Shown here piece by piece: positions 11,487-23,739 of a stretch of 64,000 nt of DNA. Every line of letters begins with the position of its first letter. Position 1 is the first letter of the stretch. The DNA is from Pyrus communis (taxonomy: Eukaryota > Streptophyta > Magnoliopsida > Rosales > Rosaceae): positions 11,533,471-11,597,470 of the forward strand of contig NC_084819.1 of the NCBI RefSeq assembly GCF_963583255.1, in the 5' to 3' direction. A program made the translations under genes and the position numbers. The notes under the pieces were generated by a model. The model was not told where the DNA came from and ran no database searches. It worked only from the letters and a program-made list of their open reading frames with translations.

Positions 11487-11865
11487 CGTTGGGATATGGG
11501 GAAAGAGAGAAGGGTTGAAGTGGCGGGAAGCGCTGAGGTTGGTGGCTGCGACTGATTTTTTTCACTCTAGGTATTTGTATTTAGGTTTTCTGATTACAAA
11601 TGGAGGCCCGAACCCGAAGGCCCAACAAAACCCAAGTTGAAACTTTAAAGGCCCGAACGCGAACCCGAACCCGAACGCGAAGGCCCGATCAATTATTTCA
11701 GACGGTCGAAAGTGACCCGCTACATTACGCATGGAGTAGCTTGAACGAAGATATTTGGTACCCAGTAGGATCACGGACGTACTAAGTATAGACATTCGTC
11801 GTCTACTGAATATGAACACTTTCGCTGATAACACGAAGATGGTGGTAGAGAACGACAACGTCCAA
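11487..11865. promoter_or_regulatory. Upstream region of TOP6A
   Basis: Sequence 5' of the TOP6A start. It contains a C-rich run of cgaaccc/cgaaggccc units at about 11610-11690. No clear TATA box was identified. The boundary to the repeat-related segment at about 11866 is where similarity with 13020 onward begins. Confidence 0.35.
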
Positions 11866-12005
11866 ATACTCCTGGCCAAATGAAAAAAACGGTAACCCTG
11901 GCCCTTCATTAATCAACTGCAATACCCCTGCAATATATAGAAGTAGAGACGATTTTCAGCTCGATCGCTTAGTCAGAATTTAATCTGCAATACGACATAT
12001 TGTTC
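11866..12005. repeat. Left copy of a duplicated host segment
   Basis: This segment (ccaaatgaaaaa ... aatttaatctgcaata) is similar throughout to 13022-13145, and partly to 45241-45340. It ends abruptly at the copia LTR at about 12008. On the minus strand the related copy contains exon-like blocks bounded by AG and GT. Confidence 0.6.
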
Positions 12006-12007
12006 TG

Positions 12008-12344
12008 CTAGAATAGCACCAAACCAATTGGAAATAAACATAAACTAACCCACAAAAAATATATCAAATGAAATGCAAGAACAAAATAGAAAAGACACCA
12101 AGATTTAACGAGGTTCCTCAACAGTCAGTGTAACTGGAGTACGTCCTCGGAGCTATAGGAGCTCACCCAATAATCCACTATCAATCAAATGGGAGTATTT
12201 ACAAAGTGTCTGGCAATCTCACTACTCAATACCCCAATATACCCAATAGCTCTTACACACCAAAAAAACAAATAGAAAAGAAAATATAGAGACTAATTTC
12301 CTCTCTATACAAAGCCAAATGCTCCAAACTCCTACTGCCCAACA
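12008..12344 (-). repeat. Copia 3' LTR
   Basis: Read on the minus strand the block starts TGTTGGGCAG (12344) and ends TAGCAGAACA (about 12008), giving TG...CA termini. It lies directly downstream of the copia RNase H remnant, as a 3' LTR should. No second LTR is present, so length (about 337 bp) and limits are inferred from the termini. Confidence 0.6.
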
Positions 12345-12399
12345 TTTTCTTTATATATGCAAACTGTGAGCCAAGTTCAAGCAATGAACAAACTTAGCT

Positions 12400-12970
12400 A
12401 CACCAACAACCTCAGTCAACATTTCAACAAGGGTTGTATTTAGTTGGAATCTTTTGGAGATTTCACCAACAACTTCACGCACAAGTAATAATGCACATCT
12501 ATGTGATTAGTCCTCGCATAATGAACTTGATGCTTAGCCAAATAAATGGTGCTCTAACTATCACAATGCACCTCCAACTGCTTCTGATCAACCCCTAAAT
12601 CTCTGATAAGTTCATGCATCCAAATGACACCCTTTATAGCTTCCACAACTGCCATATATTCAACCTCTACAGCAGATAACGCAACAAACCACTGCAAAAT
12701 GGACCTCCAACAAACTGGCCCTTTAGCATAGTACAGATAGCCTGTAGTAGACTTCCTTTGATCCATGTCACCTGCATGATCTGAATCAACATAACCAATT
12801 GCAAAGTTGCCAATACCAGAGTCATCCCTCTCAAAGCATAAACCAACATCTCTAATATCATGGAGGTAACTCAATGTCCACTTAGCTGCATGTCAATGCT
12901 CTTTACTTGAATTATGCATATATCGACTCATCATACCAACTGAGCAATATCCGATCTACTAGCTTTGATG
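12400..12970 (-). pseudogene. Ty1/copia reverse transcriptase end and RNase H remnant
   Basis: The minus strand reads from a SRSDIAQ piece through SRYMHNSSKEH into an open frame (12554-12874) with GYVDSDHAGDMDQRKSTTG and ALSAVEVEYMAV, the typical copia RNase H. It continues after stops to ARTNHIDVHYYLVRE and the end of pol. A stop replaces the usual Trp after KEH and further stops follow HCDS. Everything upstream (gag, protease, integrase, most of the reverse transcriptase) is missing. The element is 5'-truncated at about 12970. Confidence 0.85.
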
Positions 12971-13340
12971 AATAAATATTGTCATTTCACTTGAAGCGTG
13001 CCATCATTCTACATCCACAGACTCTAGCCAAATGAAAAACTAGTAACCCTAGCCAGTCATTTATCAACTGCAGTGCCCCTGCAACAGATAGAAGAAGAGA
13101 TGATGTTCAGCTCGATCGCTCAACCTGAATTTAATCTGCAATAGAACTTATATAATTCCATTGTTTACCTTTGAAATTCAGGACATCGAAACTCATTGAA
13201 AAGCTTCAAGTCTGTTGGAAAATTGCGGCAACTGAAGGTCTCCAGGACAACATATGCTTGGCAATGGAAATCTGCGACTTTGATTTAATCGCTTCCTGAC
13301 CGGAAAAGACAATGCATGCTGATACACTTGAAATCATATA
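12971..13340 (-). repeat. Right copy of duplicated host segment with exon-like blocks
   Basis: Similarity to 11866-12000 covers about 13022-13145. The following part (13150-13300) is similar to 45361-45480. On the minus strand AAG followed by GTAAACAATGG (near 13165) looks like a splice donor, and ctattgcag (near 13145) and ctgttgcag (near 13080) look like acceptors. Small spliced blocks of this sort are known in the 3' parts of some NLR genes. That link is inference; no protein is recognised. Confidence 0.4.
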
Positions 13341-16300
13341 GCTGCCTTAGTACTTGTCATCTGGTGCTTACTGCTCAAACATAATCAAAGATGCTCAAAA
13401 ATTGGCTCAGACGGATAAGAGACATTACCTTGTCAATGCACAAGATGTTCTTTTTAGCGGGGCCTGCAACTATGTTATACAATGCCACCTTGCTGCCTGT
13501 GAAACAAACAATTTCTCATGCATACGTAAAATTAGCACTACAATTATTGCCAAAAAATAAAAATGGTTAATTACAACTTGTAAATGTTCTCGTGATGATA
13601 CATACATCGTATAGTACTTGTAGTAAGATGAATATATGGTGTCCTGTTCAAAAGAATGCTTCCACTCTATCAATAAAGCTTCTTGTAGGACATCTTGATA
13701 CTCGCCTAGAATGCTTCTAATCTTGAACATTTGCTTGGACTCCCTTGAAGAATCCATTCAACATTGACCCAATCCCCTCAAATCTGACCTGGTTTGTCAG
13801 TCTCATATCATCCTAAAGATATCAGATTGTTGCTATCCGAGAATATCCTTTTGATGGCTAAAAGTTGCATTGTAATAAACAGCAGTACTAATTTGTCAAT
13901 ACAGCGACCAAAATCCCCTAATACGAAAGTTGCAAAATATCCTGTCCCATAATCTCACTGCAAAAGAATAAGGAAGACCATCAATTTTAAATCTGGAAGT
14001 TGTAAACTAACATTTTGATGAGAACATATTTAATGAACTGAATGCAGTATGTGTTGCCATACATATATTATTGCAAATTCCAATCATATATAAGTGAAAA
14101 ATAGTCGGTACAAAACAGAGCAACCTTGAATAAAGTTTATGTTTGGCAAGAAGCTAAACAGATGGCTATGTCAAATAGTAGATACTAGAGCTTTAGCACG
14201 CGCATTGCCCCAGGAATGTCAAATGAATTATAAGCATTGTATATAAGTGTTAGAATAAGGAACTGAATGTATTGTAAGGATTGTGCCTAGATATGTAAAC
14301 ACTATTTATATAAAACATGTACAAAATATTTACACAAAATATATAGCAGTTGTTGACAACTCTTAATACATATAAAGAGTTAATCAAAATATAGCGGTTC
14401 CTATTTTACCGATGTATAAATTTATGTTAGCATGAAACTTATAAGAAGAAAATGGAGGGGGGAAAGAGGGAAGGGGATGGGGAGCTTACAGACGTGCAAG
14501 CCCATTGTATGACTGGGTGACTTGTTGGAGTCGTGCATATAGCTACAATACTTCAGCTGATAAATTGATAATGCCTATGCTATGCTAAGTTCTTTCACAA
14601 ATTGATCCTACAAACAAAAGCACAGACGATACTTAAAAAAAAAAGATGCCAATTAATGAAAGCTAGATAATCCCCACTCTGAATCTTCTATAAACAAAGC
14701 ACCATGGAAAGTTTCAAACACTAAATGTTTTTTTCACACGAAAAAATGAGACAATGAAATAAATGGTTTTTTTTTTCCTACTAACAGATTAAAGTTGATA
14801 GAGAGAACTTCAGTTGTATATGCAGCTGAACCATCCTCATTAGCCCTGCCATCAGGGGATTCTAACAACCCTTTGGTCTGGTCTGTTCTAAACTTATCTA
14901 AAGTTCCACAGAGCTTTGATATTCAACCACGGTATTTATTCACTTATTAACAATGATAGGTTTTTAAGTCATGGTACCATATTTGAATTATCGAAGAAAA
15001 TGTGATTTTGTGTGCAGGTAAACATTTTAAACACCCACATCATGTGTACTTTTCCATAAGCAAAATGAATTCTATTTCAAGTTTATTAAGCCTAAACATG
15101 TAGTCCATGTCGTATTAAGTTGCTAGTACAATTTTGCAGATGTGAAAATATAATCATTCAACAGTGCACAGAATCATATGGTTATTCTTTATTATTGTTA
15201 CAAAATAAAACATAAGCAAAAAACCAAAATTGAAAAGCTTCTTCCCGTACACAACTTTTACACTAAGCCAATATAACAAAATCTAAAAATTCATAGAAAA
15301 CCAATTCCAAATTCAAACTTACAATTCTAAATAAAAAGAAAATTGGACAAAAGCTTCATAAACAATCAAGAACTCAATATATGAGAGAAAAACAGTTAAT
15401 TTAGTCACCTTAGAGCCATACTAAACCAAAACTCTAAATCGCTTACCTTGACGTGTAGAGCTTGTTGTCCTGAATTCAGAAACACTTGAAACTTCACTTT
15501 AAAGCCCTAAAGACACAAACATAATCAATTAAGTACAAATGTACTGAAACATTGACAAATAAAAACACACTACAAAATAAAGAGTGCACGGTAAGATCAA
15601 TAGTGAACAAGGGGTATAAATATTAAAAGGTATAAATATTAAAAGAATCTAAATTCGAAAACATGTTGAATGGAACTGGCTTAATGTTTGGAATTAGGTT
15701 GTAGGCTTAGGTATCTAATGATTGAAAAAGAAAACATACCATATAGTAGACTGAAGTGGAATGTGTGACTTTTATACCCATTTGTAACAATGCAAAGGGC
15801 AAATGCAAGTTATAAAACAATGATCAAAAGCCTCAACATCATCAAATCAGTCTTTCTTACTTATTGTTAATTAGTTTGTTACTATATTAGATATGATGTG
15901 ATGCAAGTACATAAATTGGCCAATCACAGTTTTGCACCTTGTAGTTTAGAGATCTTTTATTTTCGTTTTCATGGTTCCAATTTGGTAGTTTGAGTCATGT
16001 AGTTTGCTTGTTTTTACAACTGATCAACAATGGCTTACGCCATTAAAATTGAAGACGGAAATATGATCCATCATACGCATGGTGATATGCAAAAATGAAC
16101 AGTACAGAAAATGGCTTTGATGTACAAATCGAAAGTGGGAATTTGCAATCTTATTTGAGTTTTTATCATTTTTCTTCAATTATGTTTTCATTTATTATAG
16201 TTCATAACTCATAAGAAACGTAATTATATAGTATCTAAGAAAACTACAATAGAACGAAATTATTGTGTGCTTAAAGTTGTATTTACTTTGGTAGATCTTA

Positions 16301-16740
16301 AATTAATTACTTATAATTCGATTAATGTAAGTCACATGATGGTAAAAATTTTTAGGCATATAACTAGGGCTTTGATATTTTATATTCTAGTTGAAACTGT
16401 AGAGACAGCCACCTTGGAGCTAGGAAATGAACCTCGTATCAGGCAAAAGCCTCTTTGATGCTTGAATGAGAGAATGCCAAAGCCCTGCAAAGAAGTTAAG
16501 GCTGGAAAAATTGTGGGAGAAACTTTCGAGCGCTTAGTGCTTCTTGAAAACCCAATCCCTTACTTCACTAATCTTCACATCAAAAGAACCCAGAAATTCA
16601 AATGAAAATATTGACCTAAACCCTTGAAATTTAAATGAAGAATCCTACAAAAAAGTAAAATCCATTTGATTAAGATGTGAGTAAATTCATTTCGTAGAGA
16701 TAAACTCATAAGTTTAACACAATTAATTATCCAAAAAGGA
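13341..16740. other. AT-rich intergenic region, no supported gene
   Basis: About 3.4 kb of AT-rich sequence. A 95-codon minus-strand frame at 13470-13757 (MDSSRESKQMFKIRSILGEY at its start) is followed by GTATCATC, donor-like, after codon 48, so it could be an exon, but the family is not recognised. Purine-rich ggagggggg near 14454-14490 and homopolymer runs are visible. I see no RNA gene or transposon termini I can defend. Confidence 0.3.
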
Positions 16741-16749
16741 ACAGAAGTT

Positions 16750-17930
16750 GTCCACACCTTGACAAATTTTTTCATGGTGAGAACCTCAGTGCAGTTATCC
16801 ACAACTTCCTTCAAGCTCTGCACCAATAACTAAAAACAGATAAAACAATCAAATAATACCTTATCCTTTATCAGCCATCTCAGGCATTGATATTCTAGGA
16901 CGATTCTACACCATGAAGCACAGTAAAATGTAATTGACAAAACCAAAATATAATAGTCGAATAAAAAAAACCGCAATAAAATAACAAAATAATCAAACAA
17001 TCCCACACAAAATCCAATCAAAACTCTAACAACAACAAATAATACACTAATACTTCATAGGTGGAGCAGCAAACCACTTTAGTTGGGTTCCCTTGGCACA
17101 AATTTCAGTTAGAAAGTCAGGAGAATTCTAAAATCATCATCAAATACTTCAGAACAATTTGACAAAATAGTGTGCTTTTAATATTCCTTCCAACAAACAG
17201 TAAAAGGTTTCGTTGTCCCTCCAGATAAATAAATAACAACAAAAAACAGAACAGTCACTTTACCCCAATGCCTCATGAGTATAAATGTGTTCTAAATGTC
17301 ACGGTCATGTCTGCCTTCTCAAGGAGAATATATATGCAAGAACGATCCTATGCTCCCTGCATGCCCTCTATAAATGTAAATATATTGCAACTTGGCTAAT
17401 TAATAATGTGTGTTGTTGATATATTATGGATTACTTATGATGTAATTTAGGTGATAGAATGGAACTAATTAAGTTGGGTGTGAACACAGCGGAGAAAAAA
17501 AAAGGACTTGCAAACCGGAAGTGCTTTGCATTTTGGACATCGTGTATTCCAATCCGTTTAAGACTTGAAGAGGTTTATACTGTTGCAAATACGCCTCCAT
17601 AACAAACACAAAACATTGAATTCCGTTACCTTGTTGTTATTGAACTCGTTCTCGGTCAGAATGGTCGGAGCTTCGGAACCCAATCCGTCATCCTCTAAAG
17701 CTTTCTGCTTTTCAGTTCCTTCTCTCTTGCCTGCCAAATATCAAAAAATCGAAATTACTTTCCTTCGAAAACTCAGTAATTCACATAATTATCCTTCTGG
17801 GTCTGCAATTATAACATTAAAGGAATCAATTTTTCAAGATGTTACCTTTTCTTCCTCCTTTTTCTTCTCTGGGTCTTCAAATCCTTGGAGCTGCCACATG
17901 CATACTCCCCACGCACCAATCTTGTAATTC
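16750..17930 (-). pseudogene. Possible decayed multi-exon gene, unrecognised
   Basis: Several short protein-like blocks on the minus strand are bordered by AG and GT. They are a block ending FEDPEKKKEEEK then GTAACA (about 17850-17890); a block with EAPTILTENEFNNNK then GTAACG (about 17627-17735); ttttag then a block with SPDFLTEICAKGTQLKWF (about 17060-17130); and cag then SLKEVVDNCTEVLTMKKFVK then GTGTGG (about 16757-16820). Order and strand are consistent. I could not build one uninterrupted reading across all blocks, and no known domain is evident. It may be a small real gene or a relic. Confidence 0.3.
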
Positions 17931-18626
17931 AGATGATGTTATGGGGTCTGATGAGGGAGAGAATTGGATCTGGGGTTTTGATTTGATGAGAGAAAGAGGG
18001 AGTTGAGTGATATACAGAAATGCAGCATTTGGGGGAACATAATGGCATTCGAGATGCAATTTGCAACGATGGGTGAAGACGGAGAAGCCGAGCGATCTGA
18101 AACCAAATGGAAAACGAGCAAGCAATTGGGGAATTTCTGCTACTCGTAAACTCTCCCAACGAAAACCTGTCTCAAGGAACCAATTAAAAATAAGGGATAA
18201 TTTGATATAGATCCAATTTTGTGAGTCATTACTATAATTAGTCCACTGCATTGAAATAAGTCCAATAATTGATATTCCACATAAGCTTATTTATAATTTG
18301 TACCATATTTATCCCTTAGACTTATAAATTGTAGTAAATATTCAAAATTTCTTAATTATATGATTATTTGTGGTTTATCTAATCCCTTAATTGTAGGATT
18401 AGTTATAGCTTTCACAATTTTTTTACATATTCGTTCGGCAATACAGTATCAATTGCAAGCAATAATACAGTATCATGCATTTATATTTGCTCTATTATAT
18501 TTTTGTGCGTATCATAAGGGTAAACTGAAACTTAGTATTTGTTCCTTTTTTTTTTGTTTAGTATTTGTTCCTTTAATGGAGGTATATTATATCATATTTC
18601 TATTCTAATGTTCTGCCATGAAGGTT
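17931..18626. other. Intergenic sequence, nothing assigned
   Basis: Short open frames on both strands show no recognisable motif. The 5' part (17930-18170) could be upstream sequence of the possible gene at 16750-17930. Confidence 0.3.
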
Positions 18627-18830
18627 CAGCATTTTTCTTCCTATACAATAGGTAGTTTATTTTTATTTTGTTGGTAGATTATATCTATTTTGTAGGTATA
18701 AAGCATTTTTCTTCCTATACAATAGGTAGTTTATTTTTGTTTTGCAGTAGATTACATATGTTTTGTTGGTATAAAGTATTTTTCTTCCTATACAATAGGT
18801 AGATACTAAATTATATCGGTTTTGTAGGTA
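18627..18830. repeat. Tandem repeat, about 74-bp unit, nearly three copies
   Basis: The block atttttcttcctatacaata recurs at 18631, 18705 and 18778, each followed by ggtag and a T-rich segment with ttttgt. The third copy is shortened. Period 73-74 bp. Confidence 0.8.
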
Positions 18831-19730
18831 AACATCATTAGGTGGTTACTAGATAATATTTTAGTTAGTATTTAAATATTCAAAATTAAAAACTGAATAA
18901 ATGATACAAAAATTAAAGAATTTAAATATTTTTATCTAAAAGGGCAAAGTTGGTATAAAAATATGTAATTGGATAACTGGACTTAGTTAAAAAACTACCT
19001 ATGTTTTTGGACTTAGATTGAAAAGCCCCTAAAAATAATAACTTTGGTGTTAATACCAGAGGAAACAAAAAGTGATGACGTAAACTGTCAAGGTTTAGAA
19101 TGAAGAAGTGGGTACCTTTAGAAGGGTGAATGACCCAGAATTATGGCTTGGTCCATTCAACTATAGATTTAAATGGAAGATCCTGAATTTTGGTCCATTC
19201 AACTATAGATTTAAACAGAATATGTCAGAAACTTGACCATAATTTTAATTAATCGACTCTAACAAATGATACATTTAAATGCATGTATGAATACGAACAA
19301 CGCTTCAAAACTCAGAGATGAACTTTATTTTTTATTTTTTTTCAACTAATAATATAAACCATATCCTTATTTCAACTAATTCACCGATTAACTGAAGTGG
19401 GGAGAGTGGAGAACAACCAAAAGAGACGCAAGGATATGATTGGAATAGGCAAGTAACCAGATGCATATTATGATGTAAAAATATCTTGTCACAATTTTAT
19501 AAAGTTGAAAATTGTCAAATATTTAAAGAGACAGTTAATGATCCACTTTTTACAATATAAATAGTGTCTCAACTTAATCATCTATTGTAATCTTAAAAAA
19601 ACTTAAATATGATTAGGTATTGAGTTCTGTAACAAAAGGTTGTATTTTATTTTCTTAATTCATATCATGTACATTAAAGTGTAGTCTAGGAAAAACGAAA
19701 CAGAAACATACATATAACATGACAACTAAT
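18831..19730. other. Downstream flank of NLR gene A
   Basis: AT-rich sequence. The phrase tccattcaactatagattta occurs twice (about 19152 and 19197). The part next to the gene (about 19690-19730) matches the flank of pseudogene C (49627-49666), showing shared ancestry of the two loci. Confidence 0.5.
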
Positions 19731-22532
19731 TCAGTTTAATGAAAAGTAAAAGAGAAAAAAAATACACGATAAGTACTCACGACAACCGAAAAGGAAAAAG
19801 GAAAGAGAAAAACCTGTAATCCACGGAATATGTGAGATTTTGGGCCATTCTGTGCCATCTTTCTTGCAGTTCTCTTGTAGAAGAGGACAATCAGTAAAGC
19901 GTATGTTTTCTAATTTGGTAAGGCATTTCATAGCTTCAACTGTAGGTAGATATTTAAGATTCCTGCAGAGCCATATCCGTAGGGACTTAAGAGATGCAAG
20001 GTTTCCCAACCACTCCGGAAGAGCCTCAATTCCTTCAAACGCGAATATGCTCAAATCTTTAAGAGAAGTAAGGTGTTGAACTTGTTCAGGCAGAGACTTG
20101 AGCTTAGACCAACCCGTCAATCGTAAGCTTTCAAGTTGTGGCAGAACCTGAAACGGAGGGAATGAATCGAGCTCCTTCCAAAACCCACCAATATCCAATT
20201 TCTTCAAGCTGGTGAGGCTATTTAATCCACCGGGCAGGCTTTTTAATCCACCACAACTAACCATCTGCAACTCTTGGAGATGGAGATGCGCGAGGTTTTC
20301 TACACTTGGAATAGTTTCTAGATTTGGGCATCTTTCTATTTTCAGTATCACAAGAGAAGAAGACAGTTGTAGCCTATCTGGAAAATGCTTCAGATTTTCA
20401 CAACCGATGATAGACAGTGAATCAAGAGAGGTACAGTATTCTAGCTCAGTTACCAGTTGGCTTATCACTCCATCACTACCGCCAATTTCCAATTTACGGA
20501 GGGACTGGCAGCCCCGTAAAGTTGGAATGGACTCTAGACACCTGCAATCATATATCGCCAGAGAGTGGAGGGTGGGTGGGAGGCTGTGAATCCCAGTGGA
20601 TGTTAGCTTTCCGCAAAAAAATATTGTCAAATCCTGAAGAGAGGTACAATATTCTAACCCACTCGGCAGACTTGATAATTCAGGACAATGTCTAATAACT
20701 AATTTACGTAGAGCTGGGAGGCCCTGTGCAAATGGAATGGTTGTTATTTTGGAGCAGCAGCTTATTTCCAACACTTGAAGAGAAGTGCAGTATTCAAGTC
20801 CATAAGGTGAACTGGATAACTGAGGACAGCCATAAATGCGTAATCCATAGAGAGAAGTGAGACCGTGCATATCTGGAATGAGCTCTAGACTACTGCACCT
20901 CTGTATATGCAACTCCTTAAGAGAGACAAGAGTTTGTAGCCCATCAGGCAGACACCTAAGTTTAGGGCAATCAGAAATACGCACGGATTTAAGGGAAGGG
21001 CAACACCCAAATACATCATCCATAGTAATAGAACTCAAGTCCGGACATTCCTCTATCTTCAAGTATGCAAGATTCTTGTTGTTTTTTAACAACCCATCTG
21101 GCAGACAGTCCAGTCCCTTTATCTTCTGTAGTGAGAGAGAAGTAAGAGTGGCCAGGTTGCTACTTATATTTGCTATTGGCATGCTGCTATCCATGGAATA
21201 TATCCCTAACTTTTTAAGAGATGGAAAATGACTTGGAGCACTTCTCAATTTATCACAATTCGTCATAAACAGCTCATCGAGGCATGGAAAGAGAACAATG
21301 TTTTCTGCAGCTTCCATCCATTCAATTAGGTTCTTGGCGCCATGGATGCTTAATCTTTTCAATGCAGGAAAGGGACTCCCAATCATCCACGATGCAAATT
21401 TCTCACCCATAAAGTTGCGAATCTCTAAATATTCCAGTTTAGTGCGTGGTAGTTGAAGGCCTTCTAGTACATCCTCATCATTAATTTTGATCCGTAACCT
21501 GTCTCCACCCCATGCAAGGAATAATTTGTTTATGTTTGTCTTCTCCACTAATTTGGCTTTCTTTGCTTCTTCTCCATCTCTCACATTCTCTAGATTATGA
21601 ATGGATAATTTTCCCTTCAATTGCTTTAGGCCAGCCAGCTCCTCTATTCCACGACCTCTCCCCTTACCCACAATGAAAAAGGGTAATGATCGGAGATTAG
21701 TCAATTGCCCAACCCCAACTGGATATATCTCATCATCTCTTTTAAAATAAAAATGTCTCAAATTGATCAGATTAAGCAGCTCCTTTGGAAACTTTTCAAC
21801 TTCGACTCTGAACATCCTTAATGTCAGTAGATTATAAAGCTTGCCGATAGATTTGGGGAGCATCCTGATTCTTGTTCCGGAAATATCTAGATACCTCAAG
21901 TGTTTCAACTTCCCAATTGACATTGGCAACTCATTGATATCAGCCTCGTATAATTTTAACACACGTAAGCCTTTAAATCTTGATAAGATGTCACCGAGAA
22001 CTTCACCATTCCAAAAAATTGAGCGCAATTTATGTACACCTCTTTTTGGAATCCCTTGTAGCATTGAGGTAGAAATCTGTGCCACATATCGAAACTCATT
22101 TGATTCGTTGCTCTTTGTTGATACATGTTCTGCAAGATCATGCACAATATCGTGCATCTTGCAATGGGTAATAGTAGTAGCACTATATCTACTCACTTCA
22201 ACATCCTGAAAAAAGGAGTTCTCCAGTAGAACATTAAAGTATTCATTTCCCACATCCTCCATCTCTAGATTACTTTGGTTCGGAGTAGGGCACTGAATTA
22301 ACCCATGAGCCATCCATAGATGAATCAAGTCAGTCTTTGAAATTTTGAAACCTTTGATGAACATTGAGCAATATGCAAAACACCGTTTTAGAGATGCAGA
22401 TTTCAATTCATCAAAACTCAACCTCAAAACTGACAAGATTCTATATTCTCCTTCTTGTGAATCCCATATTTGATTGTTTAGAATTGATTGCCATCCATCA
22501 CCCATTTTGCATCGCATCATATTTCCCAAAAC
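19731..22532 (-). CDS. NLR gene A, exon 2: end of NB-ARC and leucine-rich repeats
   Basis: The exon begins after the acceptor caatag at 22533-22538 with GTTTTGGGAAATATG, so the protein continues from exon 1 in phase 0 (GVPLVAK joined to VLGNMM). The frame is open for over 930 codons. It contains the RNBS-D block ([15 protein letters not shown]), the MHD motif (CKMHDIVHDLAEH, about 125 residues into the exon) and a long series of leucine-rich repeats, several of the LxxLxIxxCxxL type typical of RGA-like CNLs. The MHD motif sits in the nucleotide switch and the repeats are thought to sense effectors or guarded proteins. The last 28 codons (Phe-rich) are probably intron: ATTACAG is followed by GTTTTT at 19814/19813, a donor-like site just after HIPWIT. 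No inactivating change is seen. Confidence 0.88.
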   Translation of the reverse strand, partial: VLGNMMRCKMGDGWQSILNNQIWDSQEGEYRILSVLRLSFDELKSASLKRCFAYCSMFIKGFKISKTDLIHLWMAHGLIQCPTPNQSNLEMEDVGNEYFNVLLENSFFQDVEVSRYSATTITHCKMHDIVHDLAEHVSTKSNESNEFRYVAQISTSMLQGIPKRGVHKLRSIFWNGEVLGDILSRFKGLRVLKLYEADINELPMSIGKLKHLRYLDISGTRIRMLPKSIGKLYNLLTLRMFRVEVEKFPKELLNLINLRHFYFKRDDEIYPVGVGQLTNLRSLPFFIVGKGRGRGIEELAGLKQLKGKLSIHNLENVRDGEEAKKAKLVEKTNINKLFLAWGGDRLRIKINDEDVLEGLQLPRTKLEYLEIRNFMGEKFASWMIGSPFPALKRLSIHGAKNLIEWMEAAENIVLFPCLDELFMTNCDKLRSAPSHFPSLKKLGIYSMDSSMPIANISSNLATLTSLSLQKIKGLDCLPDGLLKNNKNLAYLKIEECPDLSSITMDDVFGCCPSLKSVRISDCPKLRCLPDGLQTLVSLKELHIQRCSSLELIPDMHGLTSLYGLRIYGCPQLSSSPYGLEYCTSLQVLEISCCSKITTIPFAQGLPALRKLVIRHCPELSSLPSGLEYCTSLQDLTIFFCGKLTSTGIHSLPPTLHSLAIYDCRCLESIPTLRGCQSLRKLEIGGSDGVISQLVTELEYCTSLDSLSIIGCENLKHFPDRLQLSSSLVILKIERCPNLETIPSVENLAHLHLQELQMVSCGGLKSLPGGLNSLTSLKKLDIGGFWKELDSFPPFQVLPQLESLRLTGWSKLKSLPEQVQHLTSLKDLSIFAFEGIEALPEWLGNLASLKSLRIWLCRNLKYLPTVEAMKCLTKLENIRFTDCPLLQENCKKDGTEWPKISHIPWITGFSLSFFLFGCREYLSCIFFLFYFSLN

Positions 22533-23739
22533 CTATTGATACACAATCATGATTTTGAATTCTTATCAAAAAATACCGGGCTAAAATTTAAGAAGAAAAA
22601 ACAATATAAATTAAGAAATATCAAAAGTTTCATAGGTACAGTCGTTTTGCTAAGTATCCTTGTACGAATATTTCCTTCCACTACTGTACATATCTAAAAG
22701 AAAAAACAAATAAAGTAAACATTTTAATCGAAGAAATGCTTGACCTTATAAAAAAAGAAAGAAAAAAAAAAGAAAAAGATGTTGGACCATTTTAATACAG
22801 AGCTATTCGTACATTTGACAAAAACAAAATAAAAGTAGTAATCCAATGACAATTATTTCATAAAAGAGTTCAATGTTGCAGGTGGTGGATCACCTCTTGA
22901 CCAAACAATAAAAAATGTGGTTGCTCACTGGGGCTCCACCCATTACTGTTTTGAAGGAGTAGGATTTTCTTCTCTCTTATTCTTATCTTCCTTCCTCTCC
23001 TCCTCTCACACATTATTTTAAGGCCCATTCCCTAGGGTCATGGTGAAGAAGCTAACTTTTTTATGGGTCCAAAAAGATATATGGCAGACGGTTTTGGTAA
23101 AAGACAAAATGCTAGACTAGACTATTGTTAATTTCCTTGGGAAGACGAGTGGTGGATTGTTTTGATGGTTATGATTTTTTTTTTTTTCAACCCACTATAT
23201 TCCGGTTTTAAACTTTCCATTTCCCTTGGTGTAAATTAATTTAGAATATCGTTTGTAATAATGATAATATTGGAAGAATGGTTATGATACATGCATTTAC
23301 TTAGTACATTCATCATCTGACAATCCAATATGCAACTAAAAAGAGAGAATCAAAATATCATATCTAACCATATATGACCGTTAAATAGTGAATGTATTAC
23401 GTAAATGTAGGTACAGTTACCAAGTTCTATTTTTTAATGTAATTATTGACTACATAATATTTTTAGTTGCTTTGGACTTATCTGGGTGCAACTTAGATGT
23501 AGAGTTGATTTTATTTATCAATGACTTTGATTTTCTTTTTCTATAAGCGATATTCTACACTAATCTACACTAAAAGGAAGAGGGAATGTTTGAACCCCGG
23601 ACACAATTAAGTCTCAACTCTGGTAGAGCCCACCCTAAGCTCCTACAGCCTTCCTTCTCGACGACGACGTCCTCCTGCTGTGAAAAGTGAATTTTTCGAA
23701 CTCTCTCTTTCTCCCTTTGATTGGACCAGTCAAAAATAC

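Noticed and set aside
11005..11565. 186-codon minus frame and the 190-codon plus frame over the 5' part of TOP6A
   Set aside because: Both are frames overlapping the TOP6A coding region, with biased Arg/Pro composition produced by the GC-rich 5' end; the TOP6A frame is conserved throughout.
11610..11690. cgaaccc-rich run as an interstitial telomere repeat
   Set aside because: Units are not the plant telomere heptamer (ccctaaa) and are irregular.
19731..19813. Phe-rich C-terminus of NLR A as a membrane anchor
   Set aside because: A donor-like GT directly follows the conserved end of the LRR region, and pseudogene C shows a similar Phe-rich run after a donor-like GT. It is most likely translated intron.
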